Position numbers and translations under genes: made by a program
The notes under the pieces: generated by a model
The model's input: the letters and a program-made list of their open reading frames with translations, nothing else
The model's database searches: none
What the model was told of the DNA's origin: nothing
Assembly: GCA_018223185.1 (NCBI GenBank)
Contig: JAAEYW010000007.1
Location: forward strand, 124,001 to 188,000
Direction of reading: 5' to 3'
Source: Oceanospirillales bacterium
Lineage (GTDB): Bacteria > Pseudomonadota > Gammaproteobacteria > Pseudomonadales > Balneatricaceae
Length of the DNA stretch: 64,000 nt
Shown: one piece after another, positions 9,039 through 19,088 of the stretch
How the letters are laid out: each line of letters starts with the position of its first letter
Numbering within the stretch: the first letter of the stretch is position 1

Positions 9039-9902
9039 CTAGCGCTCCAACGGCCCGGCCAGTTCTTTGACAAGTTCTGGCTTAACACTCTCAATAACGG
9101 AGAGTAGCAAAGGGGGCAACGGTTTATTACGAGCGTAGGCCAGTCCAACCACCCGCTCCAACTGCAGGCCGTTAACCTCACGAATAATGATATCCTTTCT
9201 GCCATCGGTGGATTGCTCCGGCACCACCGACACCCCCAGCCCCGCCGCCACCATATCCAGGGCATACTCTTCGGTGCGTACGGTCGCCTTAGTGTTCAGA
9301 ATAATGCCGCGTTTTTGCAGTAGAAACGTCCAGGCATCATTAAAATCACACCGCCGTCGGCTGATATAGGGAAGATTATTCAGCAGCTCAAAGTCTATGG
9401 TGTCGTGGATTGCCAGCGGGTGCCCTTTGGGCAGAGCCAGCACATAGCGATCGGTCCATAACGTATGAAATGCTTCTTCAGGTTCCACAATACTGCCGGA
9501 CACGATGCGCAGATCAGACGCTTCGGCGATATCGACCAGAGTCAGATCCAGCCCCGGTATCTCCCGAAACAGTGCTTTAATCACCCTGCCGACCCGTTTA
9601 CCCGACAAAAACGGCATCAGCCCCAGTCGCACCGGCAGAAACTCAGGTTTATCCTGGAACTGTAGTTTAATCGACTGAATATCACCCAGCACTTTGCGCG
9701 CATCAGGATAGAGACGGGTGCCTTCCGGGGTGGGTGTCACCCCTTTTGAGTGACGAACAAACAGCGCACAATCCAGTTCAGATTCCAGCTGCTGAATAGC
9801 CGCCGAGATAGAAGGCTGGGCAACAAAACAGCGCTTCGATGCAGCACTCAGACTAAGCTCTTCATACACAGCAACAAAGTAACGTAGTGAACGAAAATCC
9901 AT
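9039..9902 (-). CDS. LysR-family transcriptional regulator
   Basis: A 287-residue LysR-type regulator. The N-terminal winged helix-turn-helix is clear (MDFRSLRYFVAVYEELSLSA and the recognition helix CFVAQPSISAAIQQLE, about 26-41); the rest is a PBP2-like effector-binding domain. It is divergent from the ALDH7 gene, with 165 bases between them, and lies tail to tail with the amaA-like gene. By the usual LysR arrangement it should control the ALDH7 gene and perhaps the whole lysine/pipecolate block; this role is inferred from position. Confidence 0.88.
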   Translation of the reverse strand: MDFRSLRYFVAVYEELSLSAASKRCFVAQPSISAAIQQLESELDCALFVRHSKGVTPTPEGTRLYPDARKVLGDIQSIKLQFQDKPEFLPVRLGLMPFLSGKRVGRVIKALFREIPGLDLTLVDIAEASDLRIVSGSIVEPEEAFHTLWTDRYVLALPKGHPLAIHDTIDFELLNNLPYISRRRCDFNDAWTFLLQKRGIILNTKATVRTEEYALDMVAAGLGVSVVPEQSTDGRKDIIIREVNGLQLERVVGLAYARNKPLPPLLLSVIESVKPELVKELAGPLER

Positions 9903-9938
9903 AACAGTCTCATATAGTCATAACCTGAAAGACCATAG

Positions 9939-9971
9939 AATAGCCTATAGCCATTAATAAACGATATAGCC
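9939..9971. promoter_or_regulatory. Repeated TATAGCC-type motifs, possible LysR operator
   Basis: The divergent lysR/ALDH7 spacer contains AATAGCC (9939-9945), TATAGCC (9946-9952) and TATAGCC again (9965-9971). The last two start 19 bases apart, about two helical turns. This fits a dimeric regulator site in the expected place, but no symmetrical T-N11-A box is unambiguous. Confidence 0.35.
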
Positions 9972-10067
9972 TGTAACGATACCCCCTCCAGATATTTAGT
10001 ATTTTTTTATACTGATTTCGGTAGCTAAGCTTATGGAGTCGAATAATCGTTTTTATAAGGGCTTACC

Positions 10068-11612
10068 ATGAACATGACTTTTCTCGAAAATCTGGGACTG
10101 ACCTCACTCACGTCAGAGAACGTCTATTACAGCGTGATGGGCAACAGCCTGCGTGAAACCGGCAAAGGGCATGAGTTTTCAGTCAATTCGCCCATCAATG
10201 GCATAGAAGTCGCCCGCTTCAGAAATGCCACTCCGGCGCAGCTTGAAAAGGTGATTCAAAACGCAGAGGAAGCCTTCAAACATCTACGCACCACACCGGC
10301 GCCACTGCGCGGCGAACTGGTCCGTCGTATCGGTAACTTCGCCCGGGAACACAAAGAAGATCTGGCCAAGGTCATTACTCTGGAGTCCGGTAAAATCATG
10401 CCTGAAGCACTCGGCGAGGTGCAGGAATGGATCGATGTCTGTGATTTTGCAGTCGGACTGTCCCGTCAGCTGCACGGTAAAACGATCGTCAGTGAGCGCC
10501 CCGGCCACCGGATGATGGAACAATGGCACCCCCTGGGCCCGGTTGCGGTGATCACCGCATTCAACTTCCCCATGGCTGTCTGGGCCTGGAACACCATGAT
10601 CGGTCTGGTGTGTGGCGATGCTATGGTTCTGAAACCATCAGAAAAGGCCCCCCTGTGTGCACTGGCCTGTCAGGCAATCCTTGAAAAAGCACTGGATACT
10701 ATGCCGCAGATGCCACGGGGTATTTCCAGCGTCATCATCGGTGATCGTGATATTGGCGAACTGATCGCTCAGGACAAGCGCTTCCCGCTGGTATCGGCAA
10801 CCGGCTCTACGGTAATGGGTCGTAGTGTTGGCGAAACGGTTGGCGCGCGTCTGGGTCGCTCGCTGCTGGAACTGGGGGGCAACAACGCCATGATAGTTTC
10901 CGAAACCGCAGACCTGGACCTGGCACTGCGGGCGATTGTATTCTCTGCTGCCGGTACGGCTGGTCAGCGTTGTACCACACTGCGCCGTCTGATTACTCAT
11001 GCCTCCATCAAGGATGATCTGATTGAGCGGATCAGGAAGTCTTATGCGTCCCTGCCCATCGGCGACCCCAGTGTCGAGGGTTCTCTGGTTGGCCCGCTGA
11101 TCGACAAACGCAGCTTTGATGCGATGCAAAATGCACTGAGCGCAGCAAAAAAACAGGGTGGCGAAATCCTCTTCGGGGGTGAGCGTGTAACTGAGGGGGT
11201 ACCGGATGGTGGTTACTATGTTCGTCCGGCTATCGTCAGCATCGCACATGACGCTAAAGTGGTTCACGAAGAGACCTTCGCCCCCATCCTCTATGTGCTG
11301 ACTTACAGCAACATCGAAGAAGCGATCGAGATTCAAAACGAAGTACCACAAGGCCTATCTTCTGCAATCTTCACTGAAAGTATGCGGGAAGCTGAGGTGT
11401 TTATGTCAGCGGCCGGTTCTGACTGCGGTATTGCTAATGTCAACATCGGCACTTCAGGTGCAGAGATCGGTGGAGCCTTCGGAGGTGAGAAAGACACCGG
11501 CGGCGGGCGCGAATCCGGCTCAGATGCGTGGAAAGCCTATATGCGTCGTACCACCAACACCATCAACTACGGCGGCGAACTGCCACTGGCTCAGGGCATC
11601 GTGTTCGAATAA
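10068..11612 (+). CDS. amaB: ALDH7-family aldehyde dehydrogenase, probable L-aminoadipate-semialdehyde dehydrogenase
   Basis: A 514-residue NAD(P)-dependent aldehyde dehydrogenase of the antiquitin (ALDH7) type. Diagnostic stretches are SERPGHRMMEQWHPLGP, ITAFNFPMAVWAWN, the catalytic glutamate in LLELGGNNAM and the catalytic cysteine in AGQRCTTLRR, and FGGEKDTGGGRESGSDAWK near the end. The family oxidises alpha-aminoadipate semialdehyde/piperideine-6-carboxylate to L-2-aminoadipate in lysine and pipecolate degradation. The start ATG has AAGGG six bases upstream. A bidirectional terminator follows. Together with the neighbouring flavoprotein and HglS-like gene it completes a route from pipecolate towards 2-hydroxyglutarate, apart from the transaminase. 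Confidence 0.88.
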   Translation: MNMTFLENLGLTSLTSENVYYSVMGNSLRETGKGHEFSVNSPINGIEVARFRNATPAQLEKVIQNAEEAFKHLRTTPAPLRGELVRRIGNFAREHKEDLAKVITLESGKIMPEALGEVQEWIDVCDFAVGLSRQLHGKTIVSERPGHRMMEQWHPLGPVAVITAFNFPMAVWAWNTMIGLVCGDAMVLKPSEKAPLCALACQAILEKALDTMPQMPRGISSVIIGDRDIGELIAQDKRFPLVSATGSTVMGRSVGETVGARLGRSLLELGGNNAMIVSETADLDLALRAIVFSAAGTAGQRCTTLRRLITHASIKDDLIERIRKSYASLPIGDPSVEGSLVGPLIDKRSFDAMQNALSAAKKQGGEILFGGERVTEGVPDGGYYVRPAIVSIAHDAKVVHEETFAPILYVLTYSNIEEAIEIQNEVPQGLSSAIFTESMREAEVFMSAAGSDCGIANVNIGTSGAEIGGAFGGEKDTGGGRESGSDAWKAYMRRTTNTINYGGELPLAQGIVFE

Positions 11613-11659
11613 AGAGGCACCGGTATAATCGACAGTTCCTGAGCACGTATTGCAGACAC

Positions 11660-11690
11660 AAAAAAACCGCCAGGAGGCGGTTTCTTTTTT
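11660..11690. terminator. Bidirectional terminator after the ALDH7 gene
   Basis: A run of seven As, CCGCC-AGG-AGGCGG and a T-rich run form a stem with U tracts on both strands. It ends the ALDH7 transcript on the plus strand. An identical hairpin recurs at 11814-11844. Confidence 0.85.
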
Positions 11691-11967
11691 GTATCGGGTA
11701 ACTCTCAAGAAAGTACGGGCGGATTATTCCCCTTCGGGCCATCGTCGCAGGCTCCGATGTTGTCTCGCTGCGCTCGGCTCGAACCTGCGCTTCTCATCCG
11801 CTAGTCCTGACACAAAAAAACCGCCAGGAGGCGGTTTCTTTTTTGTATCTGGTAACTCTCAAGAAAGTACGGGCGGATTATTCCCCTTCGGGCCATCGTC
11901 GCAGGCTCCGATGTTGTCTCGCTGCGCTCGGCTCGAACCTGCGCTTCTCATCCGCTAGTCCTGACAC

Positions 11968-11998
11968 AAAAAAACCGCCAGGAGGCGGTTTCTTTTTT
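11968..11998. terminator. Terminator of tRNA-Val (third identical hairpin)
   Basis: Same hairpin as at 11660 and 11814. On the minus strand it lies a few bases after the tRNA CCA end and should terminate that transcript. Confidence 0.85.
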
Positions 11999-12003
11999 GT
12001 ATC

Positions 12004-12080
<77 letters not shown>

Positions 12081-12092
12081 GAAGTGATGCGT

Positions 12093-12120
12093 ATTATATT
12101 GTTTTGCTTTTAAGGTGCAA
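12093..12120 (-). promoter_or_regulatory. Sigma-70 promoter of tRNA-Val
   Basis: On the minus strand TTGCAC (12120-12115) and TATAAT (12098-12093) are separated by 16 bases, ending 12 bases before the mature tRNA 5' end. Strong match to a stable-RNA promoter. Confidence 0.75.
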
Positions 12121-12391
12121 GCCTATTTCACTGTTTTTTCATTATCTTATCTGTTTCTATGCTGAAACTTCGCAAGCCCGCCATCCGCTAGCTGTCGTGA
12201 TCTGCCGTCTGCGACGAATAGCTGTAGCAGTAAATCAGAAAAAAACACTATTTTTTATCTCTGAAATTCCGGCCGGATACTCACAAAAATTCCGTATAAA
12301 TACGCTATTCAAAGGAAAAAACTGTACAACCGGTGCTAAGTTAAAGGTATGAACTGACTATCGTATTATCTCATTCAGAGGAGTGCTGTTT
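12121..12391. other. Spacer before alanine dehydrogenase gene
   Basis: About 270 bases, AT-rich towards the gene. It must contain the ald promoter, but I could not choose a -10/-35 pair with confidence. No ORF or hairpin stands out. Confidence 0.4.
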
Positions 12392-13507
12392 ATGCTGATC
12401 GGTATACCAAAAGAGATTAAGAATAATGAATACCGGGTGGGAATGACGCCTGCCGGAGTGCGGGAACTGGTTGCCCATGGTCATCAGGTAATGGTACAGC
12501 GCGATAGCGGGTCAGCTATCGGGCTGAGTAATCAGCAGTATGAAGCTGCAGGTGCACAGCTGATCGACACACCGGAGGAGATTTTTGCCACGGCTGAGAT
12601 GATTATCAAGGTAAAGGAACCTCAGCCCAATGAGTGTAAAATGCTGCGTCCGGGGCAATTGCTGTTCACCTATCTTCACCTGGCTCCGGATCCCGAACAG
12701 ACCCGCTTATTGATTGAGTCCGACTGCATCGCAATCGCCTATGAAACGGTCACTGACGCTCAGGGAGGCTTGCCTTTGCTGGCACCGATGAGTGAAGTGG
12801 CTGGCCGGATGGCTATTCAGGCAGGCGCCCACGCGCTGGAAAAGTCTCAGGGGGGGATGGGGATTCTGCTGGGCGGTGTACCGGGTGTCGCACCCGCTAA
12901 AGTTACCGTAATCGGGGGGGGGGTTGTCGGTATCAATGCAGCCCGTATGGCAATAGGTTTAGGGGCTGATGTCACGATTCTGGATCGATCAATCCCCCGC
13001 CTGAAAGCGCTGGATGAACAGTATGGCCCACGCCTGAAGACGCTCTACTCCAGTGTGGAATCAATTGAGCATGAAGTAGCCGCATCAGATCTGGTAATCG
13101 GGGCGGTGCTGATTCCAGGGGCTGCCGCACCTAAACTTGTTACCCGTGAAATGCTCAAAGAGATGAAAAATGGCTCAGTACTGGTGGATGTTGCGATCGA
13201 TCAGGGCGGTTGTTTTGAAACCTCTCACGCCACCACCCATCAGGATCCAACCTACGAGGTAGAGGGTATTATCCATTACTGTGTTGCCAATATGCCCGGC
13301 GGCGTTGCCCGCACCTCAACCTTCGCGCTGACCAATGCTACCCTGCCGTTTGCACTGGCGTTAGCCAACAAGGGTTATAAGCAGGCTCTGCTTGATGATC
13401 CTCACCTGCGCGATGGCTTGAATGTACACAGAGGTAACATCACCTGTGAGGCGGTGGCCAGAGATCTGGGATATGACTACCTGTCTCCGGAGAAATCTAT
13501 CAGCTAA
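12392..13507 (+). CDS. ald: Alanine dehydrogenase
   Basis: A 371-residue NAD-dependent enzyme that interconverts L-alanine with pyruvate and ammonia. It opens with the family signature [17 protein letters not shown] and contains the Rossmann glycine motif [20 protein letters not shown] (about 168-187). The substrate-contact Lys in IIKVKEPQ, His in FTYLHLAP and the family pattern [17 protein letters not shown] (about residue 301) are present. I chose the ATG at 12392 because AGAGGAG lies at proper spacing; the GTG at 12383 overlaps that site. An intrinsic terminator follows the gene. It lies beside the lysine block but in its own unit. Confidence 0.93.
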   Translation: MLIGIPKEIKNNEYRVGMTPAGVRELVAHGHQVMVQRDSGSAIGLSNQQYEAAGAQLIDTPEEIFATAEMIIKVKEPQPNECKMLRPGQLLFTYLHLAPDPEQTRLLIESDCIAIAYETVTDAQGGLPLLAPMSEVAGRMAIQAGAHALEKSQGGMGILLGGVPGVAPAKVTVIGGGVVGINAARMAIGLGADVTILDRSIPRLKALDEQYGPRLKTLYSSVESIEHEVAASDLVIGAVLIPGAAAPKLVTREMLKEMKNGSVLVDVAIDQGGCFETSHATTHQDPTYEVEGIIHYCVANMPGGVARTSTFALTNATLPFALALANKGYKQALLDDPHLRDGLNVHRGNITCEAVARDLGYDYLSPEKSIS

Positions 13508-13547
13508 GATCAACACGGTAAAATCATAAGCCAGACCTGCTGAGCAT

Positions 13548-13575
13548 AAAACACGGCCTTGAGCCGTGTTTTCTG
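13548..13575. terminator. Intrinsic terminator after ald
   Basis: AAAACACGGC (13548-13557) pairs with GCCGTGTTTT (13563-13572) around a five-base loop, with a T run on the plus strand and an A run giving U on the other strand; probably bidirectional. Confidence 0.85.
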
Positions 13576-13597
13576 TCTAGCTCACTCCCCTTAAAAA

Positions 13598-13645
13598 CTG
13601 AACCTTGAGAGCTGAACTTTGAGAGCTGAACCTTGAGAGCTGAAT
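13598..13645. repeat. 14-bp tandem repeat, three copies plus a partial
   Basis: CTGAACCTTGAGAG occurs at 13598-13611, with one change at 13612-13625, again exactly at 13626-13639, followed by CTGAAT. It lies between the ald terminator and the end of the histidine kinase gene. Likely a slippage-type microsatellite; no coding role is visible. Confidence 0.85.
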
Positions 13646-13768
13646 TCCATTGTCGCGCAGAGTTTATAAGTGGCGCAGCCTCACCACTTATGCAATCTGC
13701 CGTCGTGAGACATTTACCGTCATCGGTGTCGTATTTGACATCGGGGGGCCATTCCACTTCCTGCTGAC

Positions 13769-15718
13769 TCAGCTCAGCTCTGTTTCGCAGGTGCGCGTAA
13801 CCTCGGTACTCAAAGGAATATCGATCCAGAAACGGCTGCCCGGAGCATAACTGGAGTCATAGCCGACATCTCCCTTAAGAACGGTCATTAGCTGCTTACA
13901 GATTGACAGGCCAACACCACTTCCTTCGAGCACGCTGTTAGCGTGATTCAGTCGTTCAAAGGGCACAAACAGCTTATCAACCTGGTCGGCAGGGATGCCG
14001 ACACCGGTATCCGTCACTGAAATACGCAACATCTCCCCCGGTTGTCGTATGACCTCCACTATCACACGCCCCTCGGGTTGGTTATATTTCACCGCATTAC
14101 CCAAGAGGTTGATCAGCACCTGAACCAGACAACGGTAATCGGTCCACAACAGTGGCAGTTCCTGTTCCTGAGTCTTGTCGACCAACGAAATATTATGCGC
14201 TCTGGCCTGTGCCCTGACCATTTGCAGGGCCGAATCAATCACCTGCCGGGCCGGCGTTGTGGTTAACTCTTCGGCCAGATTGCCGCTTTCAATGCGGCTC
14301 AGATCAAGCACCTGATTGACGAGCGCAAGCAGGTGTTGACCACCGCGCACGATATGCTCAACATTTTCTTTCTGCTCGTCGTTAAGGTGGGTCTCTGCAT
14401 CAAGCTGTAGCAACTGAGAAAAGCCGATGATGGCATTCAGCGGCGTGCGTAACTCATGGCTCATGGATGACAGAAACTCCGTTTTCGCGAGGCTGGCAAT
14501 GCGCGCCTCCTCTTCTGCCTCAAACCGTTTCAGGGCGTGATCCCGAAACTGGATCATTGACTGACTCAGCTCTTCAAGCTCAGTAATATTGCCCGAATCC
14601 GGGATCCTGACATCCTTCTCGTTGTGGGCGAGACGAAGCATCGCATCACTCATATGTTTCACCGGGCCGGCAATGCCCGCGCTGAGCTGGAACGCCGCCC
14701 ACAGAATAACGAAAATGGTCACTACAACCAATATCAACAGGACTGCGTGAAAAAAATATTTCGCCTGTTCGCCCTCGTTGACCTGACTCGCGATGTCGTT
14801 GTTGACCTCGGTCAGCGACAGGCCTGCGCAGATCAGAGCGACGGGCTGCCCTGTTATGCCATCCAGCCACGAGCACATCAACCGGTACTCGACAGCGTCC
14901 TCAGTCTGCACCGTCAGCGAAGAGGCTTCAGAGCCCTCCGCTACACGCAGTTGTTCTCTGGTCAGATCTGACGCGGCGCTAAAACCGCTGGTAAAAGACA
15001 CCCGCCCATCAACAAAACTAATGAAAACGCCTTCTGTGGTCTCGGCGGTTATCGTTATCACAGGAGAGTTCGCATCCACTAGCTCCCCAACAAGGAGGTG
15101 TCCTTTGAATTCACCAAAATCATCTAAAACGGTTTTTACAACATAGCGGCCCCAGACAGTTCCTCGTTCAGAACGCTCTGAGGACAACTTTAACAGTGAC
15201 AGCAATTGATCCTCGTAGAAAACGAACTCCCGAACATCCGGAATATCTGCAGCGGTATGATCCATATGTACGAGACGGGAGCCCAGTGGCGATGACCCAA
15301 TATAAGCAGCTACATCACGATCATCAATATCCTCTATTGAGCTCGCCAGCACCTCATTGTGTTGATCGAGCAGTATCGCGAAATCATAATTCCCGTCCGC
15401 GGTTAACTGTTTCAGAACATTATTAAGCGGCTCCGGCTGCGCTTTATCGAGGTACGAAATAAAATCATTGCGATGAATTAAGCTTTGCAGAAGGATATCT
15501 GTTTGGTCAAACGCACTGATAAAGGACCTTTCCCATACATTAAGGTCATGCTCCAGATCCTCGACAACCTCCTCCAGAACGTTATCAATAACCGCCTGGC
15601 TACTGCTTTCAATATAGTCGTCAACCACTATCAACATTATCAGACTTACCAGCAACAAAGGAATGATGCCCAGGGGAGTCAGGATAAGAAGAAAGCGTTT
15701 CCTCAGGCTCATATTCAT
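13769..15718 (-). CDS. Membrane sensor histidine kinase
   Basis: A 649-residue inner-membrane histidine kinase. A first membrane helix (about 9-32) and a second (about 318-342) enclose a large periplasmic sensor region, followed by HAMP (about 343-397), HisKA with SHELRTPLNAIIGFSQLL (phosphorylated His near 420), and a HATPase domain with NLLGNAVKY, DTGVGIP and GSGVGLSICKQL. There is no receiver domain, and no response regulator gene is next to it. It starts 27 bases after a PstS-like binding protein gene on the same strand, so the binding protein may present a ligand to this sensor. Confidence 0.9.
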   Translation of the reverse strand: MNMSLRKRFLLILTPLGIIPLLLVSLIMLIVVDDYIESSSQAVIDNVLEEVVEDLEHDLNVWERSFISAFDQTDILLQSLIHRNDFISYLDKAQPEPLNNVLKQLTADGNYDFAILLDQHNEVLASSIEDIDDRDVAAYIGSSPLGSRLVHMDHTAADIPDVREFVFYEDQLLSLLKLSSERSERGTVWGRYVVKTVLDDFGEFKGHLLVGELVDANSPVITITAETTEGVFISFVDGRVSFTSGFSAASDLTREQLRVAEGSEASSLTVQTEDAVEYRLMCSWLDGITGQPVALICAGLSLTEVNNDIASQVNEGEQAKYFFHAVLLILVVVTIFVILWAAFQLSAGIAGPVKHMSDAMLRLAHNEKDVRIPDSGNITELEELSQSMIQFRDHALKRFEAEEEARIASLAKTEFLSSMSHELRTPLNAIIGFSQLLQLDAETHLNDEQKENVEHIVRGGQHLLALVNQVLDLSRIESGNLAEELTTTPARQVIDSALQMVRAQARAHNISLVDKTQEQELPLLWTDYRCLVQVLINLLGNAVKYNQPEGRVIVEVIRQPGEMLRISVTDTGVGIPADQVDKLFVPFERLNHANSVLEGSGVGLSICKQLMTVLKGDVGYDSSYAPGSRFWIDIPLSTEVTRTCETELS

Positions 15719-15745
15719 CGGCTGACCCTATCGGCTTCTGTAGCG

Positions 15746-16555
15746 TTAAAAGGGAGTAGCATGATTATCTTTTATCGCCTGCGCAGCCTTATCACTGTCC
15801 ATAAAGTCGATAAAATCAGCTACGACCCCCTGCCGGTTCTCTGGCTTAAAAATCAGAGCCAGAACGCCGAAACTTGGATAGTCGGCATCGGTCGGTTTTT
15901 TATGATCAATATTCAATACCCGCACATTAGCGGCCAATGTTCCGGAATACGGGCCGAAACCGATGGTTCCCGATTTGGTTTCTATCAGTTCGAAAGTTTC
16001 CTGCGTCAGGTGGGTCGTTTTCGACAACGGGGTGATCACCAGTTCCTTAAAACCGGGGAGGGTGTTACGCAGGTTATTCAATGAGCTATCACCATCCTCA
16101 CGCCGCACAACACGCACCCGGCCATCCCGACCACCGACCTGCTTCCAGTCGGTAATTTTTCCGGAATAGATATCCAGCACCTGCTGAACAGAAAGATTAG
16201 TCACATCGACGTCAGGGTTGACGAAAAACACTACTGGAAATCTGGCAATCGGCAGATACTCAAGCCCGTAAGGTTTCTCTTTATCTTTGATCGTCCGTGC
16301 GACCCGCCCGAGGAGATAATGACCTTGTCCTACAGCCTTGATACCTCCCGATGACCCCACGCTCTGTGGAATGGTAATCGTATGTTCGCTATTGTGTTTT
16401 TTAAAGGCATCGGCCAGCCCTTGCATAATCACCATGCCGTCACCCGTCCCTACGATATCAACGGACTCTGCCCGTACGGATGTGGCTGTGGCCATCAACC
16501 CCAAAATGGCTGACCCGATGAAACAGCGTGCACCCTTCTGACACAATGTAAACAT
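15746..16555 (-). CDS. PstS-like periplasmic substrate-binding protein
   Basis: A 269-residue secreted protein with an N-terminal signal peptide (hydrophobic segment ending in SVRA-ES, about residues 12-30). The body resembles phosphate-type PBP-like binding proteins: VGSSGGIKAVGQG, the FFVNPDVDVTNLSVQQVLDI region and SGTIGFGPY. No pstCAB genes are near; instead the gene leads an operon with a histidine kinase. I infer a sensory rather than a transport role. The ligand, phosphate or another oxyanion, is not determined. The ATG has AAGGGG upstream. Confidence 0.8.
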   Translation of the reverse strand: MFTLCQKGARCFIGSAILGLMATATSVRAESVDIVGTGDGMVIMQGLADAFKKHNSEHTITIPQSVGSSGGIKAVGQGHYLLGRVARTIKDKEKPYGLEYLPIARFPVVFFVNPDVDVTNLSVQQVLDIYSGKITDWKQVGGRDGRVRVVRREDGDSSLNNLRNTLPGFKELVITPLSKTTHLTQETFELIETKSGTIGFGPYSGTLAANVRVLNIDHKKPTDADYPSFGVLALIFKPENRQGVVADFIDFMDSDKAAQAIKDNHATPF

Positions 16556-17003
16556 CTATGATTCCCCTTACCTGTCAATATTCAACGCTGAATTATAGTT
16601 CAACCCGATGCTGAGGTGTCCCCTGTTTATCATTTACTCACCAGAGGTGCACATGACGTACATCAAAGCCTTGCCAACACAGGCCCGATGGTTCTGAACA
16701 TATCGGGGTACTCCCCTGATCATGTTTGATAACCAGACCTGCACAGCAATGTTAGCTATTGCGACAATCCTGCTCCGGAAAAAGCCTGCTAACAAATGTC
16801 TGCTTACTTAATATACTCGCCATTTCAGAAAGTTACTCCTGTTCTCACGTATCACGCTACTCAGACTGAGGATCTCTTATGTTTCAAACAGTTGTATAAC
16901 AAACAACAGTGGCCAGATTAGTCCGGGCCTGCTGTTTAACGCCATGCAGAGGCTTTCCCTGTGGCCCGGTTAAACTCAGAGAGATATTCAGATAAATCCA
17001 CTG
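16556..17003. other. Intergenic region between uvrB and the PstS-like gene
   Basis: About 450 bases downstream of uvrB and upstream of the binding-protein operon (both on the minus strand). On that strand a TATAAT lies near 16596-16601 and could serve the operon. Only micro-ORFs (14-23 codons) occur, with no supporting feature. I see no repeat or strong hairpin. Confidence 0.4.
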
Positions 17004-19016
17004 TCACAAACCACTGTGCTTGAGTTTTTCCAGCTGATCCCGGTATTGCGCAGCTTTTTCAAATTCGAGATTTTTGGCCGCTTCGTACATCTGATCTTCC
17101 AGACGGCTCATCACCTTAGCCAGCTCTGCAGAGCTGAGCTTTTTAGCATCAGGCAGATACTCTGTAACCGCCTCTGCCACTTTGCGACCCGATTTGGTTT
17201 TACGACCCGGAATCGACGATGCACCCTCCATAATATCCGCAACCGATTTTTGAATGCCTACCGGTGTAATACCATGTAGTTCATTGTGAGTGATCTGTTT
17301 ATTGCGACGCCGTTCGGTTTCATCCATCGCCCGCTGCATTGAACCGGTAATCCGGTCGGCATACAGAATTGCCCGGCCATTGATATTCCGTGCGGCACGA
17401 CCGATCGTCTGAATCATCGAGGTTTCTGAACGCAGAAATCCCTCTTTATCCGCATCCAGAATAGCCACCAGCGACACCTCCGGCATATCGATACCTTCGC
17501 GCAGCAGGTTAATACCCACCAACACATCAAATTCGCCAATCCGCAGATCCCGGATAATCTCAACCCGCTCAACCGTGTCAATATCGGAATGCAGATAGCG
17601 CACCCGCACACCATGTTCATCGAGGTATTCGGTAAGGTCCTCCGCCATCCGCTTAGTCAGCACAGTCACGACAACCCGCTCGCCTTTAGCGGCAACTGTA
17701 TTAATTTCACCCAGCAGATCATCCACCTGAGTGCGTGCCGGACGGATCTCAACCAGCGGATCAAGTAATCCGGTTGGCCTTACCACCTGCTCTACAACCT
17801 GACCGGCGTTGGCGGCCTCATACTTACTCGGTGTGGCCGAGACCATAATCATCTGTGGCGCCTGACGCTCCCATTCGTCAAACTTCATCGGCCGGTTATC
17901 CAGTGCTGAGGGTAACCGGAAACCGTATTCAACCAGCGTTTCTTTACGTGAACGGTCGCCCTTGTACATCGCCCCCAGCTGCGGAATGGTGACATGAGAT
18001 TCATCCATCACCAGCAACGCATCGTCCGGCAGATAGTCAAACAGCGTCGGAGGTGGCTCACCCGGTGCCCGGCCCGACAGATAACGGGAGTAGTTTTCAA
18101 TACCGGAGCAATACCCCAGCTCCTTAATCATCTCCACGTCATACATTACCCGCTGCTCAAGCCGCTGCAACTCGACAAGCTTATCGTTGCTGCGTAACTG
18201 CTCCAGCCGGGGATGCAACTCTTCAAGAATCATATCAACCGCCGACAGCAGCTTTTCCCGCGGAGTGACGTAATGCGATTTTGGATAGATCGTAGCCCGT
18301 GGAACCCGGCGCAACACCTCGCCTGTCAACGGGTCAAAATAGCTGATGTTTTCAACTTCATCGTCAAACAGCTCAATCCGTACGGCTTCTTTTTCTGATT
18401 CTGCCGGAAAGACATCGATCACATCCCCGCGCACCCGGTAAGTGCCTCGATGCAATTCAATATCATTACGAGTGTACTGAAGCTCTGCCAACCGGCGCAG
18501 GATGGTTCTCTGATCAGCAGCATCACCGCGATCCAGATGCAACATCATCCCCAGGTAGGACTTGGGATCACCCAGACCATAGATCGCTGAAACAGTCGCT
18601 ACGATAATAGCGTCATCACGCTCGAGAAGCGCCTTGGTTGCCGACAAACGCATCTGTTCAATATGCTCATTAATCGATGCATCCTTCTCGATAAAGGTGT
18701 CCGATGACGGCACATAGGCTTCTGGCTGATAATAATCGTAATAGGAAACGAAGTACTCAACTGCGTTATTCGGAAAAAACTCGCGAAACTCGCCATATAA
18801 CTGCGCCGCCAGTGTTTTATTGTGCGCCATAATAATGGTCGGACGCTGCAGCTCAGCGATCACATTGGCGATGGTAAAGGTCTTACCTGAACCGGTTACC
18901 CCTAACAGGGTCTGAGCCGCAAGGCCGGCATGAATGCCATCAACCAGACCTTTAATCGCGGCAGGCTGATCACCGGCAGGTTGAAACTTAGACTTAATCT
19001 GAAAACGTTGCTTCAT
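17004..19016 (-). CDS. uvrB: Excinuclease ABC subunit B
   Basis: The 670-residue UvrB is the damage-verifying helicase of nucleotide excision repair; it is loaded by UvrA and recruits UvrC. Seen: Walker [15 protein letters not shown] (about 39-52), the beta-hairpin region [16 protein letters not shown], the DEAD-like DESHVTIPQ, the second RecA domain with [17 protein letters not shown], and the C-terminal UVR motif ([21 protein letters not shown] within it). Length equals that of E. coli UvrB (673). No CTGT-N8-ACAG LexA box is visible upstream. Confidence 0.97.
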   Translation of the reverse strand: MKQRFQIKSKFQPAGDQPAAIKGLVDGIHAGLAAQTLLGVTGSGKTFTIANVIAELQRPTIIMAHNKTLAAQLYGEFREFFPNNAVEYFVSYYDYYQPEAYVPSSDTFIEKDASINEHIEQMRLSATKALLERDDAIIVATVSAIYGLGDPKSYLGMMLHLDRGDAADQRTILRRLAELQYTRNDIELHRGTYRVRGDVIDVFPAESEKEAVRIELFDDEVENISYFDPLTGEVLRRVPRATIYPKSHYVTPREKLLSAVDMILEELHPRLEQLRSNDKLVELQRLEQRVMYDVEMIKELGYCSGIENYSRYLSGRAPGEPPPTLFDYLPDDALLVMDESHVTIPQLGAMYKGDRSRKETLVEYGFRLPSALDNRPMKFDEWERQAPQMIMVSATPSKYEAANAGQVVEQVVRPTGLLDPLVEIRPARTQVDDLLGEINTVAAKGERVVVTVLTKRMAEDLTEYLDEHGVRVRYLHSDIDTVERVEIIRDLRIGEFDVLVGINLLREGIDMPEVSLVAILDADKEGFLRSETSMIQTIGRAARNINGRAILYADRITGSMQRAMDETERRRNKQITHNELHGITPVGIQKSVADIMEGASSIPGRKTKSGRKVAEAVTEYLPDAKKLSSAELAKVMSRLEDQMYEAAKNLEFEKAAQYRDQLEKLKHSGL

Positions 19017-19088
19017 AGCTGATCTGTACGACCTAAAAACTTAAACAGACTATTATACCTGTAAGAAAATTTTTCTGCTGAAGGATCA

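Noticed and set aside
10638-11351. 237-codon frame antisense to the ALDH7 gene
   Set aside because: Shadow of the aldehyde dehydrogenase frame.
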